Assembly: GCA_938002085.1 (NCBI GenBank)
Contig: CALLAT010000066.1
Location: 59,473 to 123,472, forward strand
From: an uncultured Pseudanabaenaceae cyanobacterium
Lineage (GTDB): Bacteria > Cyanobacteriota > Cyanobacteriia > PCC-9006 > JAAUQQ01
DNA length: 64,000 nt
Direction of reading: 5' to 3'
Both the position numbers and the translations under genes were made by a program. The notes below the pieces were generated by a model. It was not told where the DNA came from. It did not search any database and was given only the letters and a program-made list of their open reading frames with translations. This document shows, in pieces, positions 1 to 9,438 of the stretch. Every line of letters starts with the position of its first letter. Positions within the stretch are counted from its first letter, which is position 1.

Positions 1-94
1 GTTTTTTGAAGGCTTCTATGCGTCTCCAAATATCAACCCTGCCCCCATGGATAGGAGGATAGGGGATTTCCATGGCGATGATAGTAAGCTTCAT
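1..94 (-). CDS. Glycosyltransferase family 4, N-terminal fragment cut by window edge
   Basis: The reverse strand opens at an ATG at 94 and stays open for 31 codons to the window edge. The N-terminus reads MKLTIIAMEIPYPPIHGG, followed by RVDIWRRIEAFKK. This is the usual start of a GT-B family 4 glycosyltransferase: a hydrophobic first strand, then a P-x-P-x-x-G-G nucleotide-sugar loop. Only the first 31 residues are inside the window, so the sugar specificity cannot be judged. It is divergent from the glycan genes starting at 842 and shows that the polysaccharide locus continues to the left. The short length makes the call moderate. Confidence 0.6.
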   Translation of the reverse strand, partial: MKLTIIAMEIPYPPIHGGRVDIWRRIEAFKK

Positions 95-841
95 AGCTGC
101 CTAAAGCTGTTTTCCTTATACAAGAGATGAAAGTTGCACTGGCTATGACTCATCGCTGTGATGAGTGCGGTGCTTTCACGATTGGATTGATGGAAGATGC
201 AGCTAACAGGACTAGGAGACCATTCAGGAGGCTGTCCATAGAGATTTAGGCCCATAGTCTTAAGAATAGGATTCCCGCAGCAGTGGTTGAATCAGCCAGC
301 GAGTCGTCACTCATTAAATAGGTATCTGACTCAGAAGTCTTTGGGCTTTGGCAGAAGAATAGAACTGACAACTTCAAGGGCATTAATGATTCGATTCGCT
401 TTTGAATTACCTGAACTATTTCCTTTGGTAGAAATGGTTCAGGTTTGACCTAGCTTCTGAAGTATTCCCTCGTACTTATACTGGCTTGATACTTTTTGTT
501 GAGAGGAGCTAAAAGACTTCGTTCGGTCGATCTTGCGTAGACTTTCTAGCTTTTGAAATCCTATATAAGAAAGTAATTCAAACTGCGCGAGATTCGATAA
601 AAACGAAATAAAGTATCAGTGATTCGCTGTACATCAAATTACTGAAGCGAGTAGCTTAGGCACATGAGTTCAGCGGTAACAGTCGAGGCGTAAAGCACGC
701 CTGTATATGGAACCCTGGTCTCTCACTCCTAGCCTTTCTCGTTGTAGAAGCTTTGTTGCTCCAGTGAGTTAAGCGCTAGGCATTGAGTCATTGAGAAGCG
801 GTGTATTTACCAAGCAGTTTCTTCTCCCTAGACTTCAAGCC
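95..841. other. Intergenic region between divergent glycan genes
   Basis: About 750 bases without a convincing gene. It is AT-rich in its middle part (about 540-640) and has stops in all frames. It probably holds the divergent promoters of the truncated glycosyltransferase at 1-94 and of the operon beginning at 842. I see no clear repeat or mobile-element remnant. Confidence 0.6.
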
Positions 842-1294
842 ATGAAATTTTTACTGGCCTGTACATCCGGCGGTCACTTTTCCACAATGAAATCCCTTGA
901 GGATTTTTGGTCTAGCCATGACCGAGTTTGGGTGACCGACTATAAGCAAGACACTCAAGCACTTAAGGATCGGGGAGAAGTTGTGGACTGGATGCCTTAC
1001 CAGGCTCCCCGAGATGTGTTGACTTTAGTTTGTAACTTGCCTCGTACTTTTGCACTTCTACGGAAGCATAAGCCTGACGTTGTCATTTCTACAGGGGCGA
1101 GTATGGCAATTAACTTTGCGATTGCAGCTCGAATTCTGGGAATCCGATTCATGTTTATCGAGAGTGTTTCCCGCTCAGAAGAATTGAGTATTTCGGGCAA
1201 GCTAGTCTATCCCCTAGCCAACGAGTTTTATGTGCAGTGGCCTCAGCTTTGTAAGCGTTACCCCAAGGCTATCTTTCAAGGCACTGTGGCTTGA
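842..1294 (+). CDS. Alg14/PssD-like glycosyltransferase subunit
   Basis: This 150-residue protein begins MKFLLACTSGGHFSTM. The hydrophobic strand followed by SGGHFSTM is the signature of Alg14/PssD/EpsE-type subunits, which anchor a soluble catalytic partner to the membrane. A hydrophobic stretch (about residues 86-110, VVISTGASMAINFAIAARIL) fits the membrane-associated part, and KLVYPLANEFYVQWPQL fits the family C-terminus. An in-frame upstream start at 791 would add 17 residues that do not look like this family, so I start at 842. The Alg13-like partner follows at 1426. Together they would add a sugar to a lipid-linked intermediate at the inner face of the membrane. Substrate unknown. Confidence 0.85.
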   Translation: MKFLLACTSGGHFSTMKSLEDFWSSHDRVWVTDYKQDTQALKDRGEVVDWMPYQAPRDVLTLVCNLPRTFALLRKHKPDVVISTGASMAINFAIAARILGIRFMFIESVSRSEELSISGKLVYPLANEFYVQWPQLCKRYPKAIFQGTVA

Positions 1295-1425
1295 TCTCCT
1301 AGCATTTGTTGCGCATTGATTCTAGGTTCCGAGTATTTAACACGCATGTTGGTCATTGTTTGAGCTGCTTTTCTGGGCTCTTCCTTTTTTCTGGCTGACC
1401 GATTGAAGACTTTTGAGGTTGATGA

Positions 1426-1965
1426 ATGATTACAGTGACTCTCGGTACGATTCCTTACAGCTTCAATCGTTCTATTGCTTGGCTCAAAGCCTTGCTTGAT
1501 AGTGGCGTTATTGATGAGCCTGTTTTCATTCAATACGGTAATAGTGATATTTCTGCGCTGATTAATCATCCGCTCGTCACCGCTGAATCGGTGGTCCCTC
1601 AGGCCAAGCTTAAGGCCATGATTGAGCGGTCCCGACTCGTTATTTCCCATGCGGGGCAAGGTTCGACTCGCCTACTGGCTGCAGCTCAAACCCAGTTCGT
1701 TTTACTGCCTCGCTTGGCTAAGCATGAGGAACATGTGGATGATCATCAGCTCATGTTTGCCCGCAGTGTTGCGAGTCGCGGTGTTCATCACTGTGTGACT
1801 TTTGAAGCCTTAGAGCAGGCGGTTCTAGAGCCCCCTGAACTCTGCCCACCAGACCTGTTCGCTGGCCCCAAATTGACGGCCCATTTGCTCAAGCGTTATC
1901 CCAAGACCACGGCGTATCGAGGGGCAAAGCGGTTCTTGCTCCAGTCTGTGGCTGGCTCAAATTAG
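1426..1965 (+). CDS. Alg13/PssE-like glycosyltransferase catalytic subunit
   Basis: This 179-residue protein starts MITVTLGTIPYSFNRSI and carries VISHAGQGSTRLLAAA near residue 80, the UDP-sugar-binding HAG-x-G-[ST] motif of GT28 C-terminal domains (Alg13, PssE, MurG). KHEEHVDDHQL follows, as in this family. It is the expected partner of the Alg14-like protein 131 bases upstream; the two form one bipartite enzyme. The spacer between them has stops in all frames. Both seem to be transcribed with the downstream glycan genes. Donor and acceptor sugars cannot be read from sequence. Confidence 0.85.
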   Translation: MITVTLGTIPYSFNRSIAWLKALLDSGVIDEPVFIQYGNSDISALINHPLVTAESVVPQAKLKAMIERSRLVISHAGQGSTRLLAAAQTQFVLLPRLAKHEEHVDDHQLMFARSVASRGVHHCVTFEALEQAVLEPPELCPPDLFAGPKLTAHLLKRYPKTTAYRGAKRFLLQSVAGSN

Positions 1966-2203
1966 TCGTCAAGTGTTGGGATTGCAGCATCGATTTTAGC
2001 AACAACTCCAGATGGACCTAATCGGTGCCGTCGCTCCGTCTCTGTGCCTCCTAGCTGTGATATTGGAGCATTAGCTCGCTGTTTCGTGACGGAAACCCAA
2101 TTTGCATTTGCGAGGGCCAGACTTTCCTGGTTTAACTCAATGGCCCCGCCGGTCGCGAGTTGAGCTTGGGGCCTACTGAAATTCTCCCTGGGGATCAGGA
2201 CCA

Positions 2204-3418
2204 ATGGTTTTGGCGACTTCATTTACAACTACCCAGAATAGGGCTCCTGCCATTGCCCCTGCTAGCAACGTTGTGACTAACTTGGTTACCCAAGCAATGC
2301 GGCAGCCTGAGGGAGGCTACATTCCCATGACCCAGGCAGTAGGTGCTCCTCAGAACGCTCTATTTTTGAGCGTGATTGTCAATAACTATAATTATTCGGC
2401 TTTTCTGCGCCAAGCGGTCGATAGCTGTCTGGCTCAGTGTTATGAGCATTTTGAAGTGATTGTGGTGGACGATGGCTCGGTGGATGATTCCCCACAGATT
2501 ATTCGTAGCTATGGCGATCGCATCATTCCTGTTCTCAAATCAAATGGTGGTCAAGCTTCTGCAATCAATGCTGGCTTTGCTGCTAGCCGAGGGGAGATCA
2601 TCGTGCTTTTGGATGCCGATGACTACCTCTTTGAGGATGCACTCAGCACCATTGCGGCAGCTTGGCAGTCGGGCAATGCAGGCCCAGAGACGGTTCAAAT
2701 GCAGTGTCGACTCACCCTGGTTGATCCTGAAGGAGAGCCTATTGACCTGCATCCTGCCCCAGAAATTGCGTTTGATCAGGGGGATGTGCGATCGCTGCTA
2801 CGCCAGCGGGGTCGCTACAGTACGACCGTGACCAGCGGCATTAGCTTCCATCGCCGGGTGTTGACCGAGATTTTGCCCATCCCAGAAGCCGACTTTCGTA
2901 TTTCTGCCGATGGCTATTTAGTTACTGTGGCTCCTTTCTTTGGAGCGGTGGACTGTATTGAGACTTCGATTGGGGCACGCCGCAAACATCAGAACAATTT
3001 TTGGGCACCATTAGGCAAAGCAGTGTGCCTATCTCATCTCCACAACTCGATTCGGCACGACTTTCTTCGCTACCAGTATTTGAGTCAGATCATCGGGGAA
3101 GAACTTTCCCAAGAGCAGTTAGGCCTAGGCGATCACTTGCACCTTATGGCTCGCTTGCCCTCCTGCCGTCTTGCTCCTGAACAGCATCCCTGTCCCACGG
3201 ATCGGCCTAGTTCTCTGGCTTTGCGAGGTGTGCGATCGCTGTGGCATCTACGCTCCTACAATGTGCGGCGCAAGTGCATTCTTAGCTCTTGGTTTCTTTG
3301 GGTTGGCTTTGCTCCTAGGGCTTTGGTTCGTCCTGTGGTGGCTTGGCTGCTAGTGAGTGGGTCTCGTCCCCAGCCCATTGACCATCTGCTCAAGATGTTG
3401 CGACGCCTGACTCGATAG
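2204..3418 (+). CDS. Glycosyltransferase family 2
   Basis: A 404-residue GT-A enzyme. The catalytic core begins near residue 50 with LSVIVNNYNYSAFLRQAV, then VVDDGSVDDS (nucleotide-binding Asp) and LLDADDYLFEDAL (DxD-type metal site). The roughly 45 residues before the core are low-complexity and not typical; an alternative ATG at 2327 (residue 42) would give a standard N-terminus directly before the core. The C-terminal third contains a hydrophobic segment and may touch the membrane. It sits between the Alg13-like gene and a GT4-like gene, so it likely extends the same lipid-linked oligosaccharide. Start uncertain; family firm. Confidence 0.85.
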   Translation: MVLATSFTTTQNRAPAIAPASNVVTNLVTQAMRQPEGGYIPMTQAVGAPQNALFLSVIVNNYNYSAFLRQAVDSCLAQCYEHFEVIVVDDGSVDDSPQIIRSYGDRIIPVLKSNGGQASAINAGFAASRGEIIVLLDADDYLFEDALSTIAAAWQSGNAGPETVQMQCRLTLVDPEGEPIDLHPAPEIAFDQGDVRSLLRQRGRYSTTVTSGISFHRRVLTEILPIPEADFRISADGYLVTVAPFFGAVDCIETSIGARRKHQNNFWAPLGKAVCLSHLHNSIRHDFLRYQYLSQIIGEELSQEQLGLGDHLHLMARLPSCRLAPEQHPCPTDRPSSLALRGVRSLWHLRSYNVRRKCILSSWFLWVGFAPRALVRPVVAWLLVSGSRPQPIDHLLKMLRRLTR

Positions 3419-3502
3419 CGATGATCTATCAACCTCCCAGGGATTACCGCTGCTCAGCAGTACCTGGCTTCGACGCCCATTCATTTGCACTTCTCCGCCG
3501 CC

Positions 3503-4585
3503 ATGGTTTTTCAAGCAGCACCCAAGTCCAAACTCCAACCCATCCCGGCCAAGCAAGTCGAAGATGCAGTTAATGCTCCTGAGCAGCTGTTCCTGGCCTG
3601 GGTGCCTTTTCAACGGCGTGCGGTGACGATGCAGTCCTACTTCGGCTATGACCTCCGCCATATCAGCCTTAGCTTCAAGCAGAAGTTTCTGCGCCCTTTT
3701 GAGTATGTGATTAAAGCTTGGCAGAGTTTGTGGCTCATGCTGGTTAAGCGTCCAGCAATTATCTGGGTGCAAATGCCACCGGCACCTTTGCTGTATTTGG
3801 TGTTTGCTTACAAGCTGCTGCTCAATCGTCGGGTCAAGCTCGTGGCAGATTGCCATAATGCAACGTTCCGTGCGCCCTGGATTAATTTCCCTGCTGTTGT
3901 AGCTCTGCTCAATCGCTGTGACGCTGTCATCGTTCACAACCACACCGTGGCCTTGCAAGCGAGAGAACTGGGAATTTCTCCGAGCCATACCCAGGTCCTG
4001 CTAGATCGGGTTCAGCCCCTGAATCATGGGGAAGGGTTTGCTGAGGTGGCCCAGCGCTTGGAATTAAATACCCCTTGGTTCCTGATTCCCTGCTCCTTTA
4101 ATGCTGATGAGCCCATTGCCGAAATCTTGGAAGCTGCCCGTCAGGCTCCAGACCTGACTTTTGTGCTGACGGGTAATCCTGCTCGGGCTAAGGGTCGCCA
4201 TGATCTCGGCCAGGCCCCAGCCAATGTCAAGTTTCCGGGCTTCCTCCCCGAGGGGCAGTTCAATGAGTTGGTTTACAACGCGACGGCAGTGGTCGGGCTT
4301 ACCAAGCTGGATGGTATTCAGCTCAGCGTTGCCAATGAGGCGTTGGGTTGCGATCGCCCCATGGTCCTGGCCAATACTAGCTTGCTACAGCAACTGTTTC
4401 CCAAGGGAGCTGTTTATGTTGACCCCATGGATGCCGAAGATTTAGTCGCGGGTTGCCGACAGGCTCAGGCAGAAAGCGATCGCCTCGCCACTGAAGTGAT
4501 TGCACTTAAGGCTGAGCGAGCTGATCAATGGTTTGCCTCCGCCGCGCCCATTCGTCAGACATTATTTGCGAAGTCTTCGCTGTGA
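3503..4585 (+). CDS. Glycosyltransferase, GT4-like
   Basis: About 360 residues with a GT-B layout. The N-domain contains PAIIWVQMPPAPLLYLVFAY and LVADCHNATF; the C-domain contains VLTGNPARAKG and LTKLDGIQLSVANEALG. In classical GT4 enzymes this last segment holds the E-x7-E pair; here the first acid appears to be Asp. A TTG start at 3485 adds six residues; the ATG at 3503 is preferred. It is 85 bases after the GT2 gene and in the same direction. Likely role: transfer of a sugar in the surface polysaccharide repeat unit on the cytoplasmic side. Substrates unknown. Confidence 0.75.
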   Translation: MVFQAAPKSKLQPIPAKQVEDAVNAPEQLFLAWVPFQRRAVTMQSYFGYDLRHISLSFKQKFLRPFEYVIKAWQSLWLMLVKRPAIIWVQMPPAPLLYLVFAYKLLLNRRVKLVADCHNATFRAPWINFPAVVALLNRCDAVIVHNHTVALQARELGISPSHTQVLLDRVQPLNHGEGFAEVAQRLELNTPWFLIPCSFNADEPIAEILEAARQAPDLTFVLTGNPARAKGRHDLGQAPANVKFPGFLPEGQFNELVYNATAVVGLTKLDGIQLSVANEALGCDRPMVLANTSLLQQLFPKGAVYVDPMDAEDLVAGCRQAQAESDRLATEVIALKAERADQWFASAAPIRQTLFAKSSL

Positions 4586-4801
4586 GTTTTTGAGACGTCT
4601 CTTGAGCTTGTGAGGGGCTGGGATTGAGTCTTCCACCCAGCACAGTTCTCTCATAACGCTTAAGCCCATCATTGCCAATGGTTGAGCCCAGCATGTGCTG
4701 CTGGGTCATTTCACTTTGACTTAAGCGGCTAGAGAATCTTGTGTCTACCGAGGCTTGTGCTGAAGGGCATCTACCCAAATCCCTTCATTCCGATCGTCGT
4801 C

Positions 4802-6502
4802 ATGAAACGTCGTGTTCTTGCCCTAGGCTTAGATGCTGCTGACCCTACCTTGATGGAACCTTGGATGGACCAGGGTCTATTGCCCAATCTCAATTTCCTG
4901 CGTCAAAACGGGGCCTATGGACACCTGCGGACTCAAGTTGGGCACCAAGGGCAGCATGAGAATTTCTCCAATACGGAGCCGCTCTGGGTCATGGCCATGA
5001 CGGGCTGCCTACCTCACAAGACGGGCTTCTGGGACACGATTGAATATGACCCCAAGCATTACAGCATCCAGCTAGATTCAGTCTATGGGGGCTATGACTA
5101 TAAGGAATACAAACCCTTCTATGCATTAAACGATCTCAATACCACTGCTTTTGATGTCCCAGTCACCCGGGTGATTGAAGATGTGCAGGGCACTCAAATT
5201 ACGGGCTGGGGGGGGCATCATCCCTTCTATCCCAGTGAATCCAGTCCTCCTGAAGCTTTGGCGATGATCCTGCAGAAATTCGGTCCCAATCCTATTTATC
5301 GCCAGGACAACGGCAAATGGTGGGATCAGCAATATGGAGCTTGGGTTCAGCAAGCTTTAGCAGAAAGTTGCAAGACCCGCGCCACGATCGCGAAGGCGCT
5401 CGTCAAGCGCCAGGATTGGGACCTTTGCCTCATGGGCATTGGTGAGACCCACACTGCGGGTCATGACCTCTACGATCAAAGCCAAGCTGATCATCCTTTT
5501 TACCCGTTTCGCCAAGCTAAAAATGGTGCTGATCCACTTCTCAAGGCCTATCAGCAAGTGGACCAAGCGGTGGGCCAGATCTACTCAGCGGCACCTACGG
5601 ATACTTATCTCGTCAGCTTTTCCCTCCATGGGATTGGTCCTAACCACACGGATTTGCTCAGCTTGTTCTTTTTAGGCGAAGTTCTGTACCGCTGGAACTT
5701 CCCCGGCACCGTTGGCTTTACTGATGGTGATCTGACTCGGCCCCCGGCTGACCCTCGGCGCTCTCCTAAACGCGGTGGATGGAGTGATGAGATTTGGTGT
5801 CAGTTGGCTGATGACAACGGACTTAGACGCTGGTGGCGACGGCATTGCCCCACCCGCTTCTGGCCCGATCAAGATAACGGCCTCACTTCACCCGTTGGCT
5901 TAAAACGTCAGGGACAGTCCCAAAGCTGGATGCCCATTTTGGCCTATCGACATCGCTGGCCCACTATGCGAGCCTTTGCCCTGCCTGGGTTTGCTGACGG
6001 CCAAGTTCGCATTAACCTTCGGGGGCGCGAAGCCAACGGTCAGGTTGCGCCAGAGGACTACAACGCGACCTGCGATGAATTGATTGAAATGCTCCATGGG
6101 CTGAAGGATAGCCGCAGCGGATTGCCCTTAGTCAAAGCCGTGCAGCGCACCCGAGCCGGTGCTGAGGATGAGAGCGATCGCCATCCCCACGCCGATCTGA
6201 TGGTGATCTGGAATGACTGTCCCACGGATGTGATTGAAAGCCCTCAGCTCGGTCGTATTGGTCCCGTCACCTACAACCGCCCCGGTGGCCACAGAGCCCG
6301 AGGGCATTTCATGGTCCAAGGCCCCGGTATCAAGTCGGGGAGTCAGCTCCCCACAGGCCAAGCCGTGGATGTTGCCGCTACAATTCTGCATCTCCTGGGT
6401 GAACCTCGACCAGAGCATTTTGATGGACAGGCCCTGCTGAGCTTGGATTCTGGCCCCATGGATGCGAGTCAAAAGTCAGAACTGTCTCGATCTGATGCCT
6501 AG
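4802..6502 (+). CDS. Alkaline-phosphatase-superfamily (phosphodiesterase/nucleotide-pyrophosphatase-like) protein, copy 1
   Basis: A 566-residue protein starting MKRRVLALGLDAADPTLME. The GLDAA motif gives the first metal-binding Asp (D11). T58-E-P-L-W-(4)-T67-G has the normal spacing of the nucleophile loop. Later motifs are GETHTAGH (214-221), SLHG (274-277) and GGHRARGH (H497). Compared with nucleotide pyrophosphatases, the Asp of ExDxxGH is His217 and the Asp of SDHG is Leu275, so two metal ligands differ. There is no signal peptide. It lies inside the glycan operon and has a paralog at 12139-13812, so it may modify or trim the glycan or its lipid carrier. That role is inference; activity is not assured. 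Confidence 0.75.
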   Translation: MKRRVLALGLDAADPTLMEPWMDQGLLPNLNFLRQNGAYGHLRTQVGHQGQHENFSNTEPLWVMAMTGCLPHKTGFWDTIEYDPKHYSIQLDSVYGGYDYKEYKPFYALNDLNTTAFDVPVTRVIEDVQGTQITGWGGHHPFYPSESSPPEALAMILQKFGPNPIYRQDNGKWWDQQYGAWVQQALAESCKTRATIAKALVKRQDWDLCLMGIGETHTAGHDLYDQSQADHPFYPFRQAKNGADPLLKAYQQVDQAVGQIYSAAPTDTYLVSFSLHGIGPNHTDLLSLFFLGEVLYRWNFPGTVGFTDGDLTRPPADPRRSPKRGGWSDEIWCQLADDNGLRRWWRRHCPTRFWPDQDNGLTSPVGLKRQGQSQSWMPILAYRHRWPTMRAFALPGFADGQVRINLRGREANGQVAPEDYNATCDELIEMLHGLKDSRSGLPLVKAVQRTRAGAEDESDRHPHADLMVIWNDCPTDVIESPQLGRIGPVTYNRPGGHRARGHFMVQGPGIKSGSQLPTGQAVDVAATILHLLGEPRPEHFDGQALLSLDSGPMDASQKSELSRSDA

Positions 6503-6595
6503 CCGGGCAACCTAGGGGCAACGGTCCCTGCGGGGAACCGTATCCATTTGAGTCACCCGCCGCATCGCCATCGCTCTTCCCTGTCTGGGTTCGCC

Positions 6596-7915
6596 ATGAC
6601 CTTGCCTCCTATTTTTGCCCGCCTGGAAAAGGCTTTTACTGTTGCGGTTCTCATCCTCTATTCCGGAGGACCGTTCACTGTCTTTCTTTCCGGTGGATAT
6701 AGCCAGGGCGATCCTGGAGATGCGCCAGCTGATTATCCGATCATGAAGCTGGTGTTTATTACGACCTACTGTGCTTTTGCGGCCCTGCTGACTTGTCGCT
6801 GGCGCCAGACCCTAGAGACGTTGCTGCGCGATCGCTTCACTCTACTCTTTGTGGCATTGGCCGTAGGCTCCTTTGCTTGGTCTGCCGCCCCAGATGAAAC
6901 CTTTGCTAAAAGCATTGCCTTCATCGGCACAACGCTGTTTGGCATTTACTTCGCAGGACGCTATTCCCAAGACAATCAGCTGCGACTTCTGGCTTGGGCC
7001 TTTGGCGGTATTGTTTGCCTTAGCTTTTTTTATGCCATCGCCCTGCCCAAGTACGGCATTATGGGCGGTACCCACACGGGCGACTGGCGCGGGATTTACA
7101 CCCACAAAAATACCTTGGGCAAGCTGATGGTTTTGAGTGTGGCTGTCTTTTTACTGCGATCGCTCCAGCCCAAACGACCTCGCTCCAGCGCTCGCTTTTG
7201 GTCCCTCGCAGGCCTGATGGGCTCAGTGATGCTCATTGGACTCTGCACTTCTAAAGGGGCGATGATCAATGCCAGTGTCGTTATTGGGGCGATCGTCGTT
7301 TGTCTTGCCCTGCGTCGCTGGTCCATCTCCTTCTTACTGCCCTGTCTCATCGGGGGCATGACTCTGGCCCTGGGCAGTGGCATCTGGATTTCCCAAAACC
7401 TCGCTGGCATTGCAAACTTCCTCAACAAAGACGTCACCCTAACGGGGCGCACAGATATCTGGGCCCTAACCTTTGACAAGCTGGTTGAGCGGCCCTGGTT
7501 TGGCTACGGCTACTACGGCTTCTGGCAGGGGCTCGACAGCGAAGCCGGTGATGTTTGGCGCATCTATGGTTGGGAGACGCCCAATGCCCACAACGGCTTC
7601 CTGGATATTGCCATCCAGCTAGGTTTCATCGGCCTTTGCCTCTTCCTCGTCAGTCTTCTCTACCACGCAATTCTCAGCCTGATCCAGCTTCGCCAAAGCC
7701 AATCCGTCACGCATATCTGGCCGCTGGCCTTCATGGTTTACATGATCATGGGCAACCTACCAGAGAGTAGCCTCCTTGTGCCCAATGACCTGTTTTGGGT
7801 GTTCTATGTCGCCCTGAGTCTCCAACCTTATCAATTGACCCAGCCGCAACCCCAGCCCCATTACAGCTCAACCCCTGAAACGCCACAAAACCTTCTGGAG
7901 GGCTACAGCTCATGA
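6596..7915 (+). CDS. O-antigen ligase / Wzy-like polysaccharide polymerase
   Basis: About 439 residues, mostly hydrophobic, with ten or more predicted membrane segments. The large loop before the C-terminal helices includes LTGRTDIWALTFDKLVERP and GYGYYGFWQGL, then NAHNGFLDIAIQLGFIGL, the Wzy_C/O-antigen-ligase signature with its conserved Arg and His. Such proteins polymerise or transfer undecaprenyl-linked oligosaccharides at the periplasmic face. An upstream TTG (6548) would add 16 residues; ATG 6596 is chosen. Its stop overlaps the start of the flippase gene by four bases (ATGA), so the two are translationally coupled. Confidence 0.85.
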   Translation: MTLPPIFARLEKAFTVAVLILYSGGPFTVFLSGGYSQGDPGDAPADYPIMKLVFITTYCAFAALLTCRWRQTLETLLRDRFTLLFVALAVGSFAWSAAPDETFAKSIAFIGTTLFGIYFAGRYSQDNQLRLLAWAFGGIVCLSFFYAIALPKYGIMGGTHTGDWRGIYTHKNTLGKLMVLSVAVFLLRSLQPKRPRSSARFWSLAGLMGSVMLIGLCTSKGAMINASVVIGAIVVCLALRRWSISFLLPCLIGGMTLALGSGIWISQNLAGIANFLNKDVTLTGRTDIWALTFDKLVERPWFGYGYYGFWQGLDSEAGDVWRIYGWETPNAHNGFLDIAIQLGFIGLCLFLVSLLYHAILSLIQLRQSQSVTHIWPLAFMVYMIMGNLPESSLLVPNDLFWVFYVALSLQPYQLTQPQPQPHYSSTPETPQNLLEGYSS

Positions 7916-9201
7916 AATCCCTCCTCGCTAAACTCGAAAAACTCCGACATAACAGCACTGCCCAGGGCACCCTCTGGGTCTTAGGGGCGCGCCTGCTGCG
8001 GACATTTCTTCAGTCCGCCTATTTCCTGCTGGTGGCTCGTGCCCTAGGGGCGCAGCAATATGGCACCTTCATTGGCGTTACGGCTCTAACAAAGGTTCTG
8101 CTTCCCTTTGCAGCTTGGGGCTCAGCCCAGGTGTTGACTAAGCAAGTGGCGCGTAACAGAGGACATTTCCCCCAGGCCTGGGGCAATGCGCTGTATCTGG
8201 TCACCACCTTTTCCCTACTCAGCTTTGCTTTGCTGATTCCCGCTGGGGAAATCATCCTGCCCAACGTGGCTCACCTTGGCCTCTGGGTCAGCATTGGCAT
8301 TGCAGAACTATTCTTCTCTCGCATCCTTGATGTTGCCCTCAAGGCTTTCCTGGCTGTAGAGCTGGCTCATAGGAATGCTCAGCTCCATGTTCTACTCAGC
8401 ATTAACAGTGTTCTCGCTGCCCTTTGCCTCAGCCTTTTTATTCCTGAACCCACAGCTTTGATTTGGGGACAGTTTTATCTGCTGAGTCGTATTGCAACTG
8501 CTGCTGTGGCCCTCTTCTTAGTTTGGCGTGATATCGGTCCCCCCCGCCTAGCCCTCAAGCAAATCCACCCTGAACTGACCCAGGGATTTTATTTTGCTGT
8601 AGACCTCTCTGCCCAGAGCTTTTCGGCCGATTTAGATAAAACCATGTTGGCTCGCATGGCAACCCTCCAGGCCACCGGTATCTACGGTGCCGCCTACCGC
8701 ATTATTGATGTGGCCATGGCCCCAGTCTTCTCCGTTATGGCTGTGTCCTATGCCAAATTTTTTAAGAAAGGCGCTGCTGGCATCCAGGGCAGTCTAAGCG
8801 TTGCCAAGCGTCTTGTTCCGCTGGCAGGGAGCTATGGCGCGATAGCCACTGTCGGCCTATGGCTGGTTGCGCCGCTGGTGCCCTATGTTCTGGGGCCGGA
8901 ATATGAACCCGCGATCGCAGCCCTGCGCTGGCTCTCCCCCATCCTGCTGTTCAAATCCTTGCAATACTTCGCGGCTGATACCCTCACCGGTGCAGGACTT
9001 CAGGGCCACCGTACATTCCTTCAAGTTGTAATGGCAATTTTCAATGGCTTGGGTAATGCTTGGCTGATTCCTCTCTACTCTTGGAAAGGAGCAGCTTGGG
9101 CCAGCCTGACCACCGATGGAGTCTTGACCCTTAGTCTTTGGGGATTGGTGTTCTTCTTCAACAAGCGGGCGAACCAGATCCAGCAGGCATCAAAAGCTTA
9201 G
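7912..9201 (+). CDS. Wzx-like polysaccharide flippase
   Basis: A 429-residue membrane protein of the MOP/oligosaccharide flippase family, with about 12-14 hydrophobic segments. It shows the typical start (GARLLRTFLQSAYFLLVARA, GAQQYGTFIGVTAL) and the mid-protein FSADLDKTMLARMATLQATG, where flippases keep a charged pair. It would move the lipid-linked repeat unit across the plasma membrane for polymerisation by the neighbouring Wzy-like protein. It overlaps that gene by four bases. It is the last gene of the rightward glycan operon; the next gene is convergent. Confidence 0.88.
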   Translation: MKSLLAKLEKLRHNSTAQGTLWVLGARLLRTFLQSAYFLLVARALGAQQYGTFIGVTALTKVLLPFAAWGSAQVLTKQVARNRGHFPQAWGNALYLVTTFSLLSFALLIPAGEIILPNVAHLGLWVSIGIAELFFSRILDVALKAFLAVELAHRNAQLHVLLSINSVLAALCLSLFIPEPTALIWGQFYLLSRIATAAVALFLVWRDIGPPRLALKQIHPELTQGFYFAVDLSAQSFSADLDKTMLARMATLQATGIYGAAYRIIDVAMAPVFSVMAVSYAKFFKKGAAGIQGSLSVAKRLVPLAGSYGAIATVGLWLVAPLVPYVLGPEYEPAIAALRWLSPILLFKSLQYFAADTLTGAGLQGHRTFLQVVMAIFNGLGNAWLIPLYSWKGAAWASLTTDGVLTLSLWGLVFFFNKRANQIQQASKA

Positions 9202-9438
9202 TCAACTTGGCTCAGCCTCTTTCACAGCTCAAAATTGCATCATTGCTCCGAATGCCTTGGGGCTTTTGGGTGTTTATGCAACTAATTGTGCCCTCTGGGT
9301 GCGTGATTGATGAACTCAATGGAAGAAATATGAGTAGACCTAGCTCTTTTATTCATCTTTCTGCCATAGGTATTCGTCAGTTAATCTGTGAGTCCCCTTA
9401 AGAATATCGAGTCAGTTTGCACATATTGCCAGGCTATT

